Assembly: GCA_964493125.1 (NCBI GenBank)
Contig: CAZBMS010000021.1
Coordinates: 1 to 25,901 of the forward strand
Direction: 5' to 3'
DNA: 25,901 nucleotides
DNA from: QGNO01 sp964493125
Lineage (GTDB): Bacteria > Chloroflexota > Dehalococcoidia > Lucifugimonadales > QGNO01
This document shows, piece by piece, positions 14,224-22,915 of the stretch; position 1 is the stretch's first letter, and the number at the start of each line of letters is the position of its first letter. Below the pieces are notes generated by a model that worked only from the letters and a program-made list of their open reading frames with translations, searched no databases and was not told the origin of the DNA. The translations under genes and the position numbers were made by a program.

Positions 14224-16158
14224 ATGAACCTAGGACTTACAACAAGAAGGGCCTTCGGTATGGCCTTGGGGTTAAGTTTGTTGGTGGTTTTAGCGTGTGG
14301 ATCGTCTGACGAACCAGCGGCGCCTGCGGCACCAGCTGCACCAACCGCTACGCCAACGGCACCATCTGTCGCCCCAGCTTTCATACTTCCGACTGCAACT
14401 CCGACACCAGTACCGCCACTGCCTGGCGTAACTGCGGTTGCAAAGCCCAAGCCAACGAGTACTCCAACTCCGGCACCAGCACCTGGAGAGAAACCCCTTT
14501 ACGGTGGTGTAACTAATCTCCCAATGACGGGTGCCAACCGATGGGATCCTCTTCATGGAAACACTGGCTTCGGCTGGGGAACCATTGCGAATATTGGAAA
14601 CCTATTCGGTCAATATATCAGGGCTAATCTTACGGACAGACTTACTCTCGAAGGCGACCTTGCTGAGTCTTGGGAAGTAAAAGACGGTGGTAAGACCTGG
14701 GTATTGAAGATAAGAGAGGGCGTCATTGACCATGAAGGTAACGAGTTCACAGTAGAAGACGCCTATTACAACGCTTACAGAATCATAGAGCGACCCAACG
14801 GGGTACGAGCTAATAGATTCGGATGCTTCAGGGAATTCCTGAGTCCAATAACAGATGGTGAGAACGGTGCAGGTGCTACGATTGCCAATCCAGGTGCCGA
14901 AATTACAGGACCAAATGAGTTGACTCTCAGAATGCCTGTAGCCAAGGGAGCTTGGATTAACTGTTTCGCCTCTGGTTGGAACTCTGTGACACCGTCGAAG
15001 TACGCTAAGCAAATTGACGCTGACACAGCAACTGGATACCGTGACTTTGAATTTGATAAAGGCGAAGTGGTAGGAACCGGACCGTTCAAGATCGTTGAAG
15101 GGGAAATGTCCAACTACTGGAAAGCTGAGAAGCATAGCCAGTATTTCCGAGATGGTCGCCCGTACATGGACGGCTATAATCTATTCGCCATTCCAGACGC
15201 CACTACACGAATCGCAAACTTCCGAGTTGGCAGAATTGACGCAGCAGAAATATTCAGCACTGGATTTAAGCTAAGGCCGGTACTGGACTTGCAAAAAGCC
15301 ATCGGCGAAGAAGCTGCATTCCCAATTGTAGCGGCTCCTGGATTCCGTGGCTTCGAGCTCAACGTTACGAAAGCCCCATTCGGACCTTTGAATGACCCAA
15401 CCGCCACAAAGGTGAGACAGGCCATACAGACCCGTATGGACAGAGGCGAGATGAGCACGCTATGCCACGACGGCATCGGCTTTTTCTCAACTCCTTACTT
15501 CATTGGCCAGTCATGGGTATACACTCAAGAAGAGTGGTTCGATAATTTGATCGGACTTGACCCGGATACTGACAAGAAGAAGGCTGACCTCGCAGCTGCC
15601 CAGGCACTCATGAAAGAAGCTGGTTACGGTCCAGACAATAGGATCTCGACTGATATCCTTGAGAACAGTGCATGTAGAGCTGACTTGATAGTTGAACAAC
15701 TGTCCGACATCTACATCGACGTAACAAGGAACACCATTGCTAGTAGCTCGGTCATTAGAGAGACAGCAAAGAAACTGGAGTTCGGTCTTAGATTAGAAAG
15801 CAAGGGCGCTTCCTTCGTAGACCCCGCAGCTTTCTATATTTCGATTCACCAGACATTTGACAAGGGTGGATTTACATTCGGTGGCTGGTCCAATCCCAAG
15901 TGGTATGAGCTCAAAGAGAAAGAGCTACTACTAGTTGACGAAAAGGAAAGAGCACCAGTACTACGTGAAATGGCTGACATTCTCTGGAACCAAGACGCTG
16001 GTTGGATCGGAATGGTGAGACCTGGTTTGCTTCAGGGTCATAGAGGCTTCTGGAGAGACTGGAGCCCACCTCTATTCCATGCTTCCAATTACTCGCTGGA
16101 GAACGTTTGGCTATCTCCTGTAGCCAAGAATCCATATCCAGCATTGCCTCAAATTTAG
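14224..16158 (+). CDS. ABC transporter substrate-binding lipoprotein, family 5 (peptide/nickel type)
   Basis: A 644-residue extracytoplasmic binding protein of SBP family 5, which captures oligopeptides, nickel or related solutes for an ABC importer. A Tat/Sec-like N-terminus (TTRRAFG) and lipobox LVVLAC (C25) precede a long Ala/Pro/Thr-rich linker (28-90). The mature domain starts at PLYGGV and contains the family features: LAESWEVKDGGKTWVLKIREGV-type sequence, FTVEDAYYNAYRI, GTGPFKI, YKYF-like EKHSQYFRDGRPYMDG, ATKVRQAIQTRMDR and an A-L-M-K-E-A-GY block. AGGAGGG precedes the ATG. It is followed by a strong hairpin and two permease genes. The ligand is not predictable from sequence. The linker, typical of Chloroflexota lipoproteins, makes it longer than Gram-negative relatives. 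Confidence 0.94.
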   Translation: MNLGLTTRRAFGMALGLSLLVVLACGSSDEPAAPAAPAAPTATPTAPSVAPAFILPTATPTPVPPLPGVTAVAKPKPTSTPTPAPAPGEKPLYGGVTNLPMTGANRWDPLHGNTGFGWGTIANIGNLFGQYIRANLTDRLTLEGDLAESWEVKDGGKTWVLKIREGVIDHEGNEFTVEDAYYNAYRIIERPNGVRANRFGCFREFLSPITDGENGAGATIANPGAEITGPNELTLRMPVAKGAWINCFASGWNSVTPSKYAKQIDADTATGYRDFEFDKGEVVGTGPFKIVEGEMSNYWKAEKHSQYFRDGRPYMDGYNLFAIPDATTRIANFRVGRIDAAEIFSTGFKLRPVLDLQKAIGEEAAFPIVAAPGFRGFELNVTKAPFGPLNDPTATKVRQAIQTRMDRGEMSTLCHDGIGFFSTPYFIGQSWVYTQEEWFDNLIGLDPDTDKKKADLAAAQALMKEAGYGPDNRISTDILENSACRADLIVEQLSDIYIDVTRNTIASSSVIRETAKKLEFGLRLESKGASFVDPAAFYISIHQTFDKGGFTFGGWSNPKWYELKEKELLLVDEKERAPVLREMADILWNQDAGWIGMVRPGLLQGHRGFWRDWSPPLFHASNYSLENVWLSPVAKNPYPALPQI

Positions 16159-16168
16159 TTCTAGTTAA

Positions 16169-16211
16169 ACAGAGTTTGGCCTGACCGACTTTCGGTCAGG
16201 CCAAACTCTGT
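16169..16211 (+). terminator. Strong hairpin between binding protein and permease genes (attenuator/mRNA stabiliser)
   Basis: A perfect 20-bp inverted repeat, left arm ACAGAGTTTGGCCTGACCGA, loop CTT, begins 10 bp after the SBP stop codon. No T-run follows, so it is unlikely to be an efficient intrinsic terminator. Placed 33 bp before dppB, it fits a partial terminator or 3'-protecting structure that makes more binding protein than permease. Confidence 0.75.
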
Positions 16212-16244
16212 ACTTACTCCCCGTAAAAAGAGGTCAAAGGGAAG

Positions 16245-17204
16245 TTGCGAAAGTATATTTTTAGACGACTCCTGATGTTCATACCCACCCTGATTGGGGT
16301 GTCTCTTGTGATATTCATACTTCTTAGGGTTATCCCTGGTGATGTCGCGGTTGCTATACTTGCCGGTCCATCCGGCGAAGGGACGTTTACCGAAGAGGAA
16401 GTACTACAGGTAACAAAGGAACTCGGCCTCGACAGGCCGATCTACATTCAATACTTGGACTGGATGTGGGGGCTGGTTCGCGGCGACCTCGGCACATCTT
16501 TCGTGTTAAACAAGCCAATATTCGACGAATTCAAATCGCAAGTCCCGGTAACGTTGCAATTAGGCATCATTACTTTCACTACTATCATACTCACGTCTAT
16601 CCCTGTTGGCGTCATAGCCGCCGTAAAGCAAGATGGATGGGCAGATTACTTCTTAAGGGGATTCAGTATATTCGCCCTCGCAATACCGACCTTCTTTATA
16701 GGTCTATTACTCATACTGATATTATCTCGCTACTTAAACTGGCTCCCTCCATTGGGCTTCCATCATGTATGGGAAACCCCAGTCGCAGCACTACAACAAA
16801 TGGCGCCTGCAGCAATAGCACTGGGAATTCATAGCAGCGGTCTACTTATGCGTCTAACTCGCACGCAACTCTTGGAGTGCTTGAGAGAGGATTACATTAG
16901 GACAGCAAGAGCAAAAGGCGTAGGGGAAAGAGTAGTAATCCTTAGACACGGGCTTAGGAATGCACTACTACCGGTAGTCACCTATGCGGGTTTCCAGTTT
17001 GGCATACTTTTCTCAGGAACAGTAGTAATTGAATTAATTTTCAATCTTCCAGGGATAGGACGCGGTTTGGTAGATGCTCTATTCCTAAATGACCTACCTA
17101 CCATACAAGCTTACATAATGTACTTCGCGTTTGTTTCTTTGGCAATAAACCTATTTGTAGATTTGACGTACGCATGGCTAGATCCTAGAATCCGATACGA
17201 GTAG
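16245..17204 (+). CDS. ABC transporter permease, DppB type
   Basis: A 319-residue inner-membrane permease of the DppB/OppB class. It starts MRKYIFRRLLMFIPTLIGVS and has the PGD motif at about 30, roughly six transmembrane helices, and the cytoplasmic EAA loop EDYIRTARAKGVGERVVILRH (about residues 214-234) that docks on the ATPase. The start is TTG at 16245, with AAAGGGA just upstream; the family's usual N-terminal sequence begins exactly there and no in-frame ATG precedes it. The dppC-type gene starts 21 bp after the stop. The cognate ATPases (DppD/DppF) are not in the window and must be encoded elsewhere or shared. Confidence 0.94.
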   Translation: MRKYIFRRLLMFIPTLIGVSLVIFILLRVIPGDVAVAILAGPSGEGTFTEEEVLQVTKELGLDRPIYIQYLDWMWGLVRGDLGTSFVLNKPIFDEFKSQVPVTLQLGIITFTTIILTSIPVGVIAAVKQDGWADYFLRGFSIFALAIPTFFIGLLLILILSRYLNWLPPLGFHHVWETPVAALQQMAPAAIALGIHSSGLLMRLTRTQLLECLREDYIRTARAKGVGERVVILRHGLRNALLPVVTYAGFQFGILFSGTVVIELIFNLPGIGRGLVDALFLNDLPTIQAYIMYFAFVSLAINLFVDLTYAWLDPRIRYE

Positions 17205-17225
17205 AACAATTAAACTAAAATCGAT

Positions 17226-18131
17226 ATGGCAACTACACAAGAACAAGAAATAGTATTTTCGGACACCGCTAGTAGATCGACATTAGGTCGATACACTAAG
17301 GCGTCGAAGAAATTCCTCCGCTCCAAGCCACTAGGCACAACCGGAGTAATAATAGTCGTTCTCGCTATCCTGATCTCGATCACTGCCCCTTATATAGCTC
17401 CTCATGATCCGTATGACACGAGCGTTAGGAATGTTCTCAAAGCCCCTTCATCGGAACACTGGTTTGGCACTGACTCTCTTGGCAGAGACGTTATGAGTCG
17501 CACTATGTTTGGTTCAGGGGTCTCGCTTTTCGTAGGCATAATAGCCATGATAGCGGCATCTACTGTCGGGAGTATAATTGCTGTAACCAGCGCTTATTAT
17601 GGCGGCAAATATGACCTTATTCTTCAAAGGGTTATAGATTCGTTATCGGCCTTTCCAAGCCTACTACTAGCTCTCGCGCTTATGGCCGCTTTGGGCTCAT
17701 CCCTGAATAACGTGATCCTCGCCATAACAATAGTGTTCTTGCCAAGAATAGCAAGAGTTGTACGATCCGTTGCCCTTAGCGTAAAGGAAATGCCATATGT
17801 AGAAGCATCTAGGGCTATAGGAGGAAGTGACAACCGGATAATGTTTAGGCACTTACTTCCTAATACGTTCGCGTCGTTAGTAGTAGTAGCAACTTCATTG
17901 GTTGGCAGCGCTATAATCATCGAGGCCTCACTAAGCTTCCTTGGCCTTAGCGGTGCCGGCAACACCATAACTTGGGGTGCCATGCTAAATCAACAACAGC
18001 TGTTTGACTTCGCCGGTGCACCATGGATAGGTCTTTTCCCAGGCTTCGCACTGACGTTAGTAGTATTTGGAGTAAACATATTTGGGGATGCGTTAAGAGA
18101 CGTCTTAGACCCGAAATTACGCGGCAGATAA
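17226..18131 (+). CDS. ABC transporter permease, DppC type
   Basis: A 301-residue partner permease. The cytoplasmic N-terminus is hydrophilic and is followed by the DppC-specific segment LKAPSSEHWFGTDSLGRDVMSRTMFG (about 72-97), five further hydrophobic stretches, and the EAA loop EASRAIGGSDNRIMFRHLLPN (about 196-216). It assembles with the DppB-type protein into the channel of a peptide- or nickel-type importer. The ATG is weakly supported by ribosome-binding sequence (AT-rich upstream region). It is the last transporter gene: an unrelated Asp-box protein follows at 118 bp, so no dppD/dppF is present here. Confidence 0.94.
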   Translation: MATTQEQEIVFSDTASRSTLGRYTKASKKFLRSKPLGTTGVIIVVLAILISITAPYIAPHDPYDTSVRNVLKAPSSEHWFGTDSLGRDVMSRTMFGSGVSLFVGIIAMIAASTVGSIIAVTSAYYGGKYDLILQRVIDSLSAFPSLLLALALMAALGSSLNNVILAITIVFLPRIARVVRSVALSVKEMPYVEASRAIGGSDNRIMFRHLLPNTFASLVVVATSLVGSAIIIEASLSFLGLSGAGNTITWGAMLNQQQLFDFAGAPWIGLFPGFALTLVVFGVNIFGDALRDVLDPKLRGR

Positions 18132-18249
18132 GATCGAATTTTCCCCCTGTAGCCTATCGCATTCTTAACTAGACTATTTTAATTTTGAACCTCGCGTTGT
18201 AAGGTTCTATTTACGCTGACAGATAATTATTTTCCTATTGGAGGCACAT

Positions 18250-21200
18250 ATGGCCAACAAATATCCCACCGTAGATCCAGGTTATTTAACCAGTATTGAA
18301 TACCGATCAATTGGACCCTTCAGGGGCGGACGCTGCGTTGCCGCTGCAGGAGATTCTAAAAACCCACTGGTGTTTTACCATGGAGCTACAGGAGGCGGTG
18401 TCTGGAAAACTATAGACGCAGGCATGTATTGGGAAAACATATCTGACGGCTTCTTTGAAACTGCTGCTGTGGGAGCTGTTGCCGTTTCGGATTCAGATCC
18501 TAACGTAGTTTACATAGGAACTGGCGAAGGATGTTTCAGAGCAGACGCCACTCACGGAGACGGGGTATACAAGACCACGGACGGAGGGAAAACGTGGAAA
18601 AATGTCGGTCTGAAAAACTCCCGTCACATAGCTCGTATTAGGATACATCCAAATAATCCTGATATAGCTTACGTTGCGGCAGTTGGTCATGAGTGGGGAA
18701 GTAATCCAGAACGAGGAGTTTTCCGCACAAAGGATGGAGGTGAAACTTGGGAGCACATTCTATACAAAAGTGACAAAGCAGGGGCCGTAGATCTTTCTAT
18801 GGATCCAAACAATCCTAGAATAATATACGCAGCGATCTATCAGGTACTGAGACAACCTTGGACCATGACTTCGGGAGGGCCAGACAGTGGCCTGTATAAA
18901 TCCACTGATGGTGGAGATACTTGGAAAGACATAACTGATAGCCCTGGTATTCCGAAGGGGATTAAAGGAAGAATAGGAATAGCTATATCACCTCCTAAAC
19001 CGGATAGAGTTTGGCTTTTAATTGAGATAGAAAATTCTCAAGGTGGTCTCTTCCGCTCAGACGATGGTGGACTAACTTGGGAAAAAGTCTCAGGTAAGCC
19101 TGAGATATACAGAAGGCCATGGTATTACACACACGTTTTTGCTGATACGCAAGACCCAGATACGTGTTACTGCCTAGATGTAAATCTATGGAAATCCATA
19201 GATGGTGGTAAGTCATTCTCCACTATGCAACTCCCTCACGGGGACCATCATGACCTTTGGATTGACCCAAGAAACAATCAGCGCATTATAAGTGGAAGCG
19301 ATGGCGGAGCTTCTGTAAGCCTAGACGGCGGAGCTTCATGGTCAACTCTCTACAATCAGCCAACGGCCAGCTTATTCAAAATGGATGTTGATGACCAATT
19401 TCCATATAACGTGTACGCCACGCAAATGGACAATACTGCAATAAAGGTACCGAGCCGTGCAGATGAGGGAGCCATAGCCTGGAAAGATTGCGACGCAGTG
19501 GGTAACTCTGAAAGTGGATACATAGCAGTAAAACCCAATGATCCAAACATAATATTCTCGGGTGCAAATGGATCAGCCCCGGGTGGCGGCGGCACGCAAC
19601 TGCGTTTCGACCTCCGAACCAGACAAACAAGAATCGTTCATGTGTGGCCTCACGACCAATCTGGCTCAGCGGTTAAGGACATCATGAATAGATTCTATTT
19701 CACCTACCCTACCGTGATATCTCCTCATGATCCCGAACTACTTTATTGTTGTAGTCAGTATGTATATAGAAGCTATGATGAAGGAGGATCTTGGGAAAGG
19801 ATCAGTGAAGACCTCACACGAAATGACCAGTCAAAAATGCAGGTTATATCTGGAGGATTAAGTACAGACAGTGGAGGTACTGCTGACTATTCAGGCGTTA
19901 TTTTCGCATTCGCCATCTCGCCTCATGAACCAAAAGTTATTTGGACTGGCTCGGATGACGGCTTGATTCACGTCACTAATGATGGTGGAGAAACCTGGAA
20001 CAATGTCACACCGCCAAACCTTCCAGAATGGACCCTAATATACACTATAGAGCCTTCAAAACATGATCCAAGTACAGCTTATGTGGCCGCAACCCGTTAC
20101 AAGATGCATGACCACGCACCATATGTACTAAAAACGAATGACTATGGTAAGAATTGGGAAATGATCACCACTGGGATACCTGAAGATCACTTTACCAGAG
20201 TCATTCGTGAGGATCCTAAACGCCAGGGATTACTTTATCTCGGAACAGAATTAGGGGTATTCGTGTCCTTTAACGATGGCAATACGTGGCAGGCAATGCA
20301 ATCTAATCTTCCAGTCGTCCCAATACATGATATGGCAGTAAAGAACAATGACCTGATTTTAGCTACGCATGGACGATCTTTCTGGATACTTGACGATCTG
20401 ACTCCCCTTCACCAAATATCCGAAAAGTTAAATGAATCCGTAGTTTCGCTGTTCAAGCCTAGGAACACTTACAGAATCGGGCAACCTTTAGGATTCGGCC
20501 GTGGAGGTGGTTCAACTGGTAAAGACTATCAAAGGATAAACGGTGAAACGGTCACATTTTACGAAAAACGTGACAAAGATGGAGAGCTGAAAAGAGTGTA
20601 CCTTAATGCAGGGCAAAATCCACCCTTAGGTGTGCCGATAAACTATCATCTGAAACAAACACCTCAAACTGAAGTCAAAATAAGTATTATCGATGCAAAT
20701 AACACCGTAATAGATTCGTTCGAAAGAAACGCAAAAATAGGTATGAACCGATTCATGTGGAACATGCGTTACCCTGCTACTTCAGGGCCTGACGCGCGTG
20801 GCCGTCCGGCCGGCATTTCACCGTTGGCACCAACGGGAGCATATAAGGTAGAGCTGACAGTTGACGGACAAACACTTACGGAAAACTTTGACCTACTAAG
20901 AGACCCACGAATATCTGCAACAGATGAAGATCTTCAAGCACAATTCGACCTTATGATTGAAATCAGGAACAAATTGGTCGACAACAACGACGGATTAAGT
21001 CGTCTTAGAAGTGTAAGGAGTCAAATTAATGATTGGATTGATCATACAACTGATCAAGCAACAAAAGACGCTCTAACCAAATCAGGAGATCAGATCGAGA
21101 AAAAACTTTGCGCTATAGAGGATCAACTGACATCAGTCCATGAACCTAACGCACAAACCGTGCCGCCAGTACGTCTTGATGCAAAACTAATGGCGTTATC

Positions 21201-21375
21201 ACAAGTTGTAGCCTCCGGTGATTTTGGACCCACCCAAGGACAACTAGGTGTAATTGACGAGCTATCTAAATTAGTCGACGACAATCTAGAAACTCTTCAA
21301 TACGTTATTGACAACGACGTTGCTGCGTTTATTGAACAGGTTAGTGAACTAGGGCTGCCTCCAATATCGCACTAG
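18250..21375 (+). CDS. Large Asp-box (BNR/VPS10-sortilin-like) repeat protein
   Basis: A 1041-residue beta-propeller-type protein. Eleven Asp-box motifs of the S/T-x-D-x-G-x-x-W type are visible from about residue 55 to 690, for example TTDGGKTW, TKDGGETW, STDGGDTW, SDDGGLTW, SLDGGASW and TNDGGETW. Such repeats form sialidase or sortilin-type propellers. The C-terminal 330 residues contain a PLAPTGAYKVELTVDG beta domain and a helical tail. Relatives are often called VPS10 or glycosyl-hydrolase BNR proteins; no catalytic residues are recognised. The start is ATG 18250, with GGAGG 5 bp upstream; the frame from TTG 18238 runs through it. Unlike many relatives, the N-terminus (MANKYPTVDPGY) has no signal peptide. 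It is 118 bp after dppC, possibly the same transcript. Function is unknown. Confidence 0.85.
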   Translation: MANKYPTVDPGYLTSIEYRSIGPFRGGRCVAAAGDSKNPLVFYHGATGGGVWKTIDAGMYWENISDGFFETAAVGAVAVSDSDPNVVYIGTGEGCFRADATHGDGVYKTTDGGKTWKNVGLKNSRHIARIRIHPNNPDIAYVAAVGHEWGSNPERGVFRTKDGGETWEHILYKSDKAGAVDLSMDPNNPRIIYAAIYQVLRQPWTMTSGGPDSGLYKSTDGGDTWKDITDSPGIPKGIKGRIGIAISPPKPDRVWLLIEIENSQGGLFRSDDGGLTWEKVSGKPEIYRRPWYYTHVFADTQDPDTCYCLDVNLWKSIDGGKSFSTMQLPHGDHHDLWIDPRNNQRIISGSDGGASVSLDGGASWSTLYNQPTASLFKMDVDDQFPYNVYATQMDNTAIKVPSRADEGAIAWKDCDAVGNSESGYIAVKPNDPNIIFSGANGSAPGGGGTQLRFDLRTRQTRIVHVWPHDQSGSAVKDIMNRFYFTYPTVISPHDPELLYCCSQYVYRSYDEGGSWERISEDLTRNDQSKMQVISGGLSTDSGGTADYSGVIFAFAISPHEPKVIWTGSDDGLIHVTNDGGETWNNVTPPNLPEWTLIYTIEPSKHDPSTAYVAATRYKMHDHAPYVLKTNDYGKNWEMITTGIPEDHFTRVIREDPKRQGLLYLGTELGVFVSFNDGNTWQAMQSNLPVVPIHDMAVKNNDLILATHGRSFWILDDLTPLHQISEKLNESVVSLFKPRNTYRIGQPLGFGRGGGSTGKDYQRINGETVTFYEKRDKDGELKRVYLNAGQNPPLGVPINYHLKQTPQTEVKISIIDANNTVIDSFERNAKIGMNRFMWNMRYPATSGPDARGRPAGISPLAPTGAYKVELTVDGQTLTENFDLLRDPRISATDEDLQAQFDLMIEIRNKLVDNNDGLSRLRSVRSQINDWIDHTTDQATKDALTKSGDQIEKKLCAIEDQLTSVHEPNAQTVPPVRLDAKLMALSQVVASGDFGPTQGQLGVIDELSKLVDDNLETLQYVIDNDVAAFIEQVSELGLPPISH

Positions 21376-21446
21376 GGGATCATATACAGTTCTTGTAAAA
21401 CTTACGGAAGCTTTGAGTATCAATTGAGACTTGTTACAAAGTGGTG

Positions 21447-21517
21447 CTGCCCGACCTGGATTCGAACCAGGGATTTCAGCTCCAAAGGCTGACGTGCTAC
21501 CACTACACCATCGGGCA
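21447..21517 (-). tRNA. tRNA-Gln (anticodon UUG)
   Basis: The minus strand folds as a cloverleaf: acceptor TGCCCGA / TCGGGCA with discriminator G, D-loop GTGTAGTGGTAG, anticodon stem TCAGC / GCTGA around CTTTGGA (anticodon TTG), and T-arm CCTGG TTCGAAT CCAGG. CCA is not encoded directly after the discriminator. It is 71 nt and reads CAA (and CAG by wobble). It sits between the Asp-box gene (convergent) and the LhgO-like gene (divergent). Confidence 0.97.
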
Positions 21518-21528
21518 TCTATTACTTA

Positions 21529-21557
21529 ATGCTAAATGGATAGACAGTTTTAGGCAA
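21529..21557 (-). promoter_or_regulatory. Promoter of tRNA-Gln
   Basis: On the minus strand TTGCCT (21552-21557), a 17-bp spacer and TAGCAT (21529-21534) end 11 bp before the first tRNA base. Spacing fits tRNA promoters. Confidence 0.5.
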
Positions 21558-21581
21558 GGACCTAAAAATTGATTGCTGGAG

Positions 21582-21587
21582 TATAAT
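21582..21587 (+). promoter_or_regulatory. Consensus -10 box close to the lhgO-like start (near-leaderless)
   Basis: TATAAT ends 12 bp before the ATG at 21600, with no Shine-Dalgarno within range. Initiation about 7 bp after the box would leave a leader of about 5 nt. No good -35 box is visible at 16-18 bp spacing. Confidence 0.4.
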
Positions 21588-21599
21588 CTCTCGATAAAT

Positions 21600-22817
21600 A
21601 TGCGACAAAAATACGACATAATAATTATAGGTGCTGGAATAATTGGGCTAGCCACTGCCCTTGAACTTTCAAAAAGGTACCCGAAATATACTCTAGCCAT
21701 TCTGGAAAAAGAGAGCGGAGTAGCGACGCATCAAACAGGACATAATAGTGGAGTTATTCACTCTGGCATCTATTACAAGCCAGGATCTCACAAAGCAACT
21801 CTCTGTGTCTCAGGAAGTCGTGCGCTAATAGACTATTGTGATGTAAAAGGTATCAAGTACAATCTGATAGGAAAAGTGGTTGTCGCCACAGATGAAGATG
21901 AAATACCCCGGCTAGAAACCCTTTATGAAAGAGGTAAAGCGAATGGAGTTCCCGGACTAGAATTGATCAGCGAAAGCCGTTTGAAAGAGATCGAACCCCA
22001 CGCTCGAGGCATCCAAGCTCTTCATTCTCCAAACACCGGAATCATTGATTTCAAAGAAGTTTCACGATCATACGCGAAAGACCTGCTAGAAAACGGTGGC
22101 GATATGATATTCGATGCAAAAGTCCAGGATATACGTGTAAATGGCGGCTCAATCCAATTGGAAACCGATCAGGGAGGGTTTCAATCAAAATATCTCATTA
22201 ATTGTGCAGGTCTTCATGCCGATGTAATAGTGAGGAAAATGGGATTGCCTTCCAATATCCGTATAATCCCATTTAGAGGTGAATACTTCACTCTAAAACC
22301 CGAAAAACATCATCTAGTTAAAAGCTTGATATACCCAGTCCCAAATCCGAGTTTCCCGTTCCTAGGTGTACACTTCACTAGAATGATAGGCGGTGGAGTG
22401 GAAGCAGGGCCCAATGCTGTACTGGCATTCGCAAAAGAAGGGTACAAAATGTTTAACATTAACCCCAAGGAATTGCTACAAACGCTAAGTTATAGTGGTT
22501 TCTGGGTAATGACATGGAAATATTGGCGGACTGGCTTTGGTGAATTCTATAGATCACTTAGTAAACGGGCATTTACTAGAGCTCTTCAAAAGCTACTACC
22601 AGAGATTAGCCGTCATGACTTGGATTCGGCGGAAGCTGGTGTTCGTGCACAAGCGGTCGATAGCCATGGATTCATGCTAGACGACTTTAGCGTAACGGAA
22701 ACACCTAACGCATTCCATGTACTCAACGCACCATCACCAGCAGCCACGTCATCTTTATCAATCGGGAAATATTTGGTGGATCGAGCTAGTAAATCATTTG
22801 GTTTGAAAGCAAATTAA
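21600..22817 (+). CDS. lhgO: L-2-hydroxyglutarate oxidase-like FAD-dependent oxidoreductase
   Basis: LhgO-type enzymes oxidise L-2-hydroxyglutarate to 2-oxoglutarate, passing electrons to the respiratory quinone pool. The 405-residue protein has the N-terminal FAD dinucleotide-binding motif IIIIGAGIIGLATALEL (7-23, GxGxxG at 11-16), the acidic ribose-binding Glu in ILEKESG, and THQTGHNSGVIHSGIYY, which is highly characteristic of LhgO (also called YgaF). NCAGLHAD and the C-terminal AGVRAQAVDSHGFMLDDF are also typical. The start is ATG 21600; the longer frame from TTG 21573 adds residues before the canonical N-terminus and is not favoured. A consensus TATAAT lies 12 bp upstream. The MFS gene follows at 98 bp on the same strand. 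The substrate is inferred from family and could be another 2-hydroxy acid. Confidence 0.85.
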   Translation: MRQKYDIIIIGAGIIGLATALELSKRYPKYTLAILEKESGVATHQTGHNSGVIHSGIYYKPGSHKATLCVSGSRALIDYCDVKGIKYNLIGKVVVATDEDEIPRLETLYERGKANGVPGLELISESRLKEIEPHARGIQALHSPNTGIIDFKEVSRSYAKDLLENGGDMIFDAKVQDIRVNGGSIQLETDQGGFQSKYLINCAGLHADVIVRKMGLPSNIRIIPFRGEYFTLKPEKHHLVKSLIYPVPNPSFPFLGVHFTRMIGGGVEAGPNAVLAFAKEGYKMFNINPKELLQTLSYSGFWVMTWKYWRTGFGEFYRSLSKRAFTRALQKLLPEISRHDLDSAEAGVRAQAVDSHGFMLDDFSVTETPNAFHVLNAPSPAATSSLSIGKYLVDRASKSFGLKAN

Positions 22818-22874
22818 CATATGTGTTCTTAAAGCAATTAGCGCGAAATGGTTGGTTGTTAGAAAATAAATGTA

Positions 22875-22903
22875 TTTCCATTATCAATCTTTGATTATAG
22901 ATT
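22875..22903 (+). promoter_or_regulatory. Putative near-leaderless promoter of the MFS gene
   Basis: TTTCCA (22875-22880), a 17-bp spacer and TAGATT (22898-22903) end 12 bp before the MFS ATG at 22916, and no Shine-Dalgarno is present. Geometry matches the lhgO-like gene just upstream. Confidence 0.35.
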
Positions 22904-22915
22904 AAGATCCATACA

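Noticed and set aside
14199..14556. Minus-strand Gly/Ala- or Trp/Arg-rich open frames
   Set aside because: They are antisense shadows of the Pro/Ala/Thr-rich linker of the binding protein; the low-complexity repeats explain their length.
18187..18207. GAACCT-9-AGGTTC hairpin after dppC
   Set aside because: The stem is only 6 bp with no solid T-run; not strong enough to call a terminator.
18238..18249. Asp-box protein starting at TTG 18238
   Set aside because: The TTG overlaps the GGAGG that serves ATG 18250.
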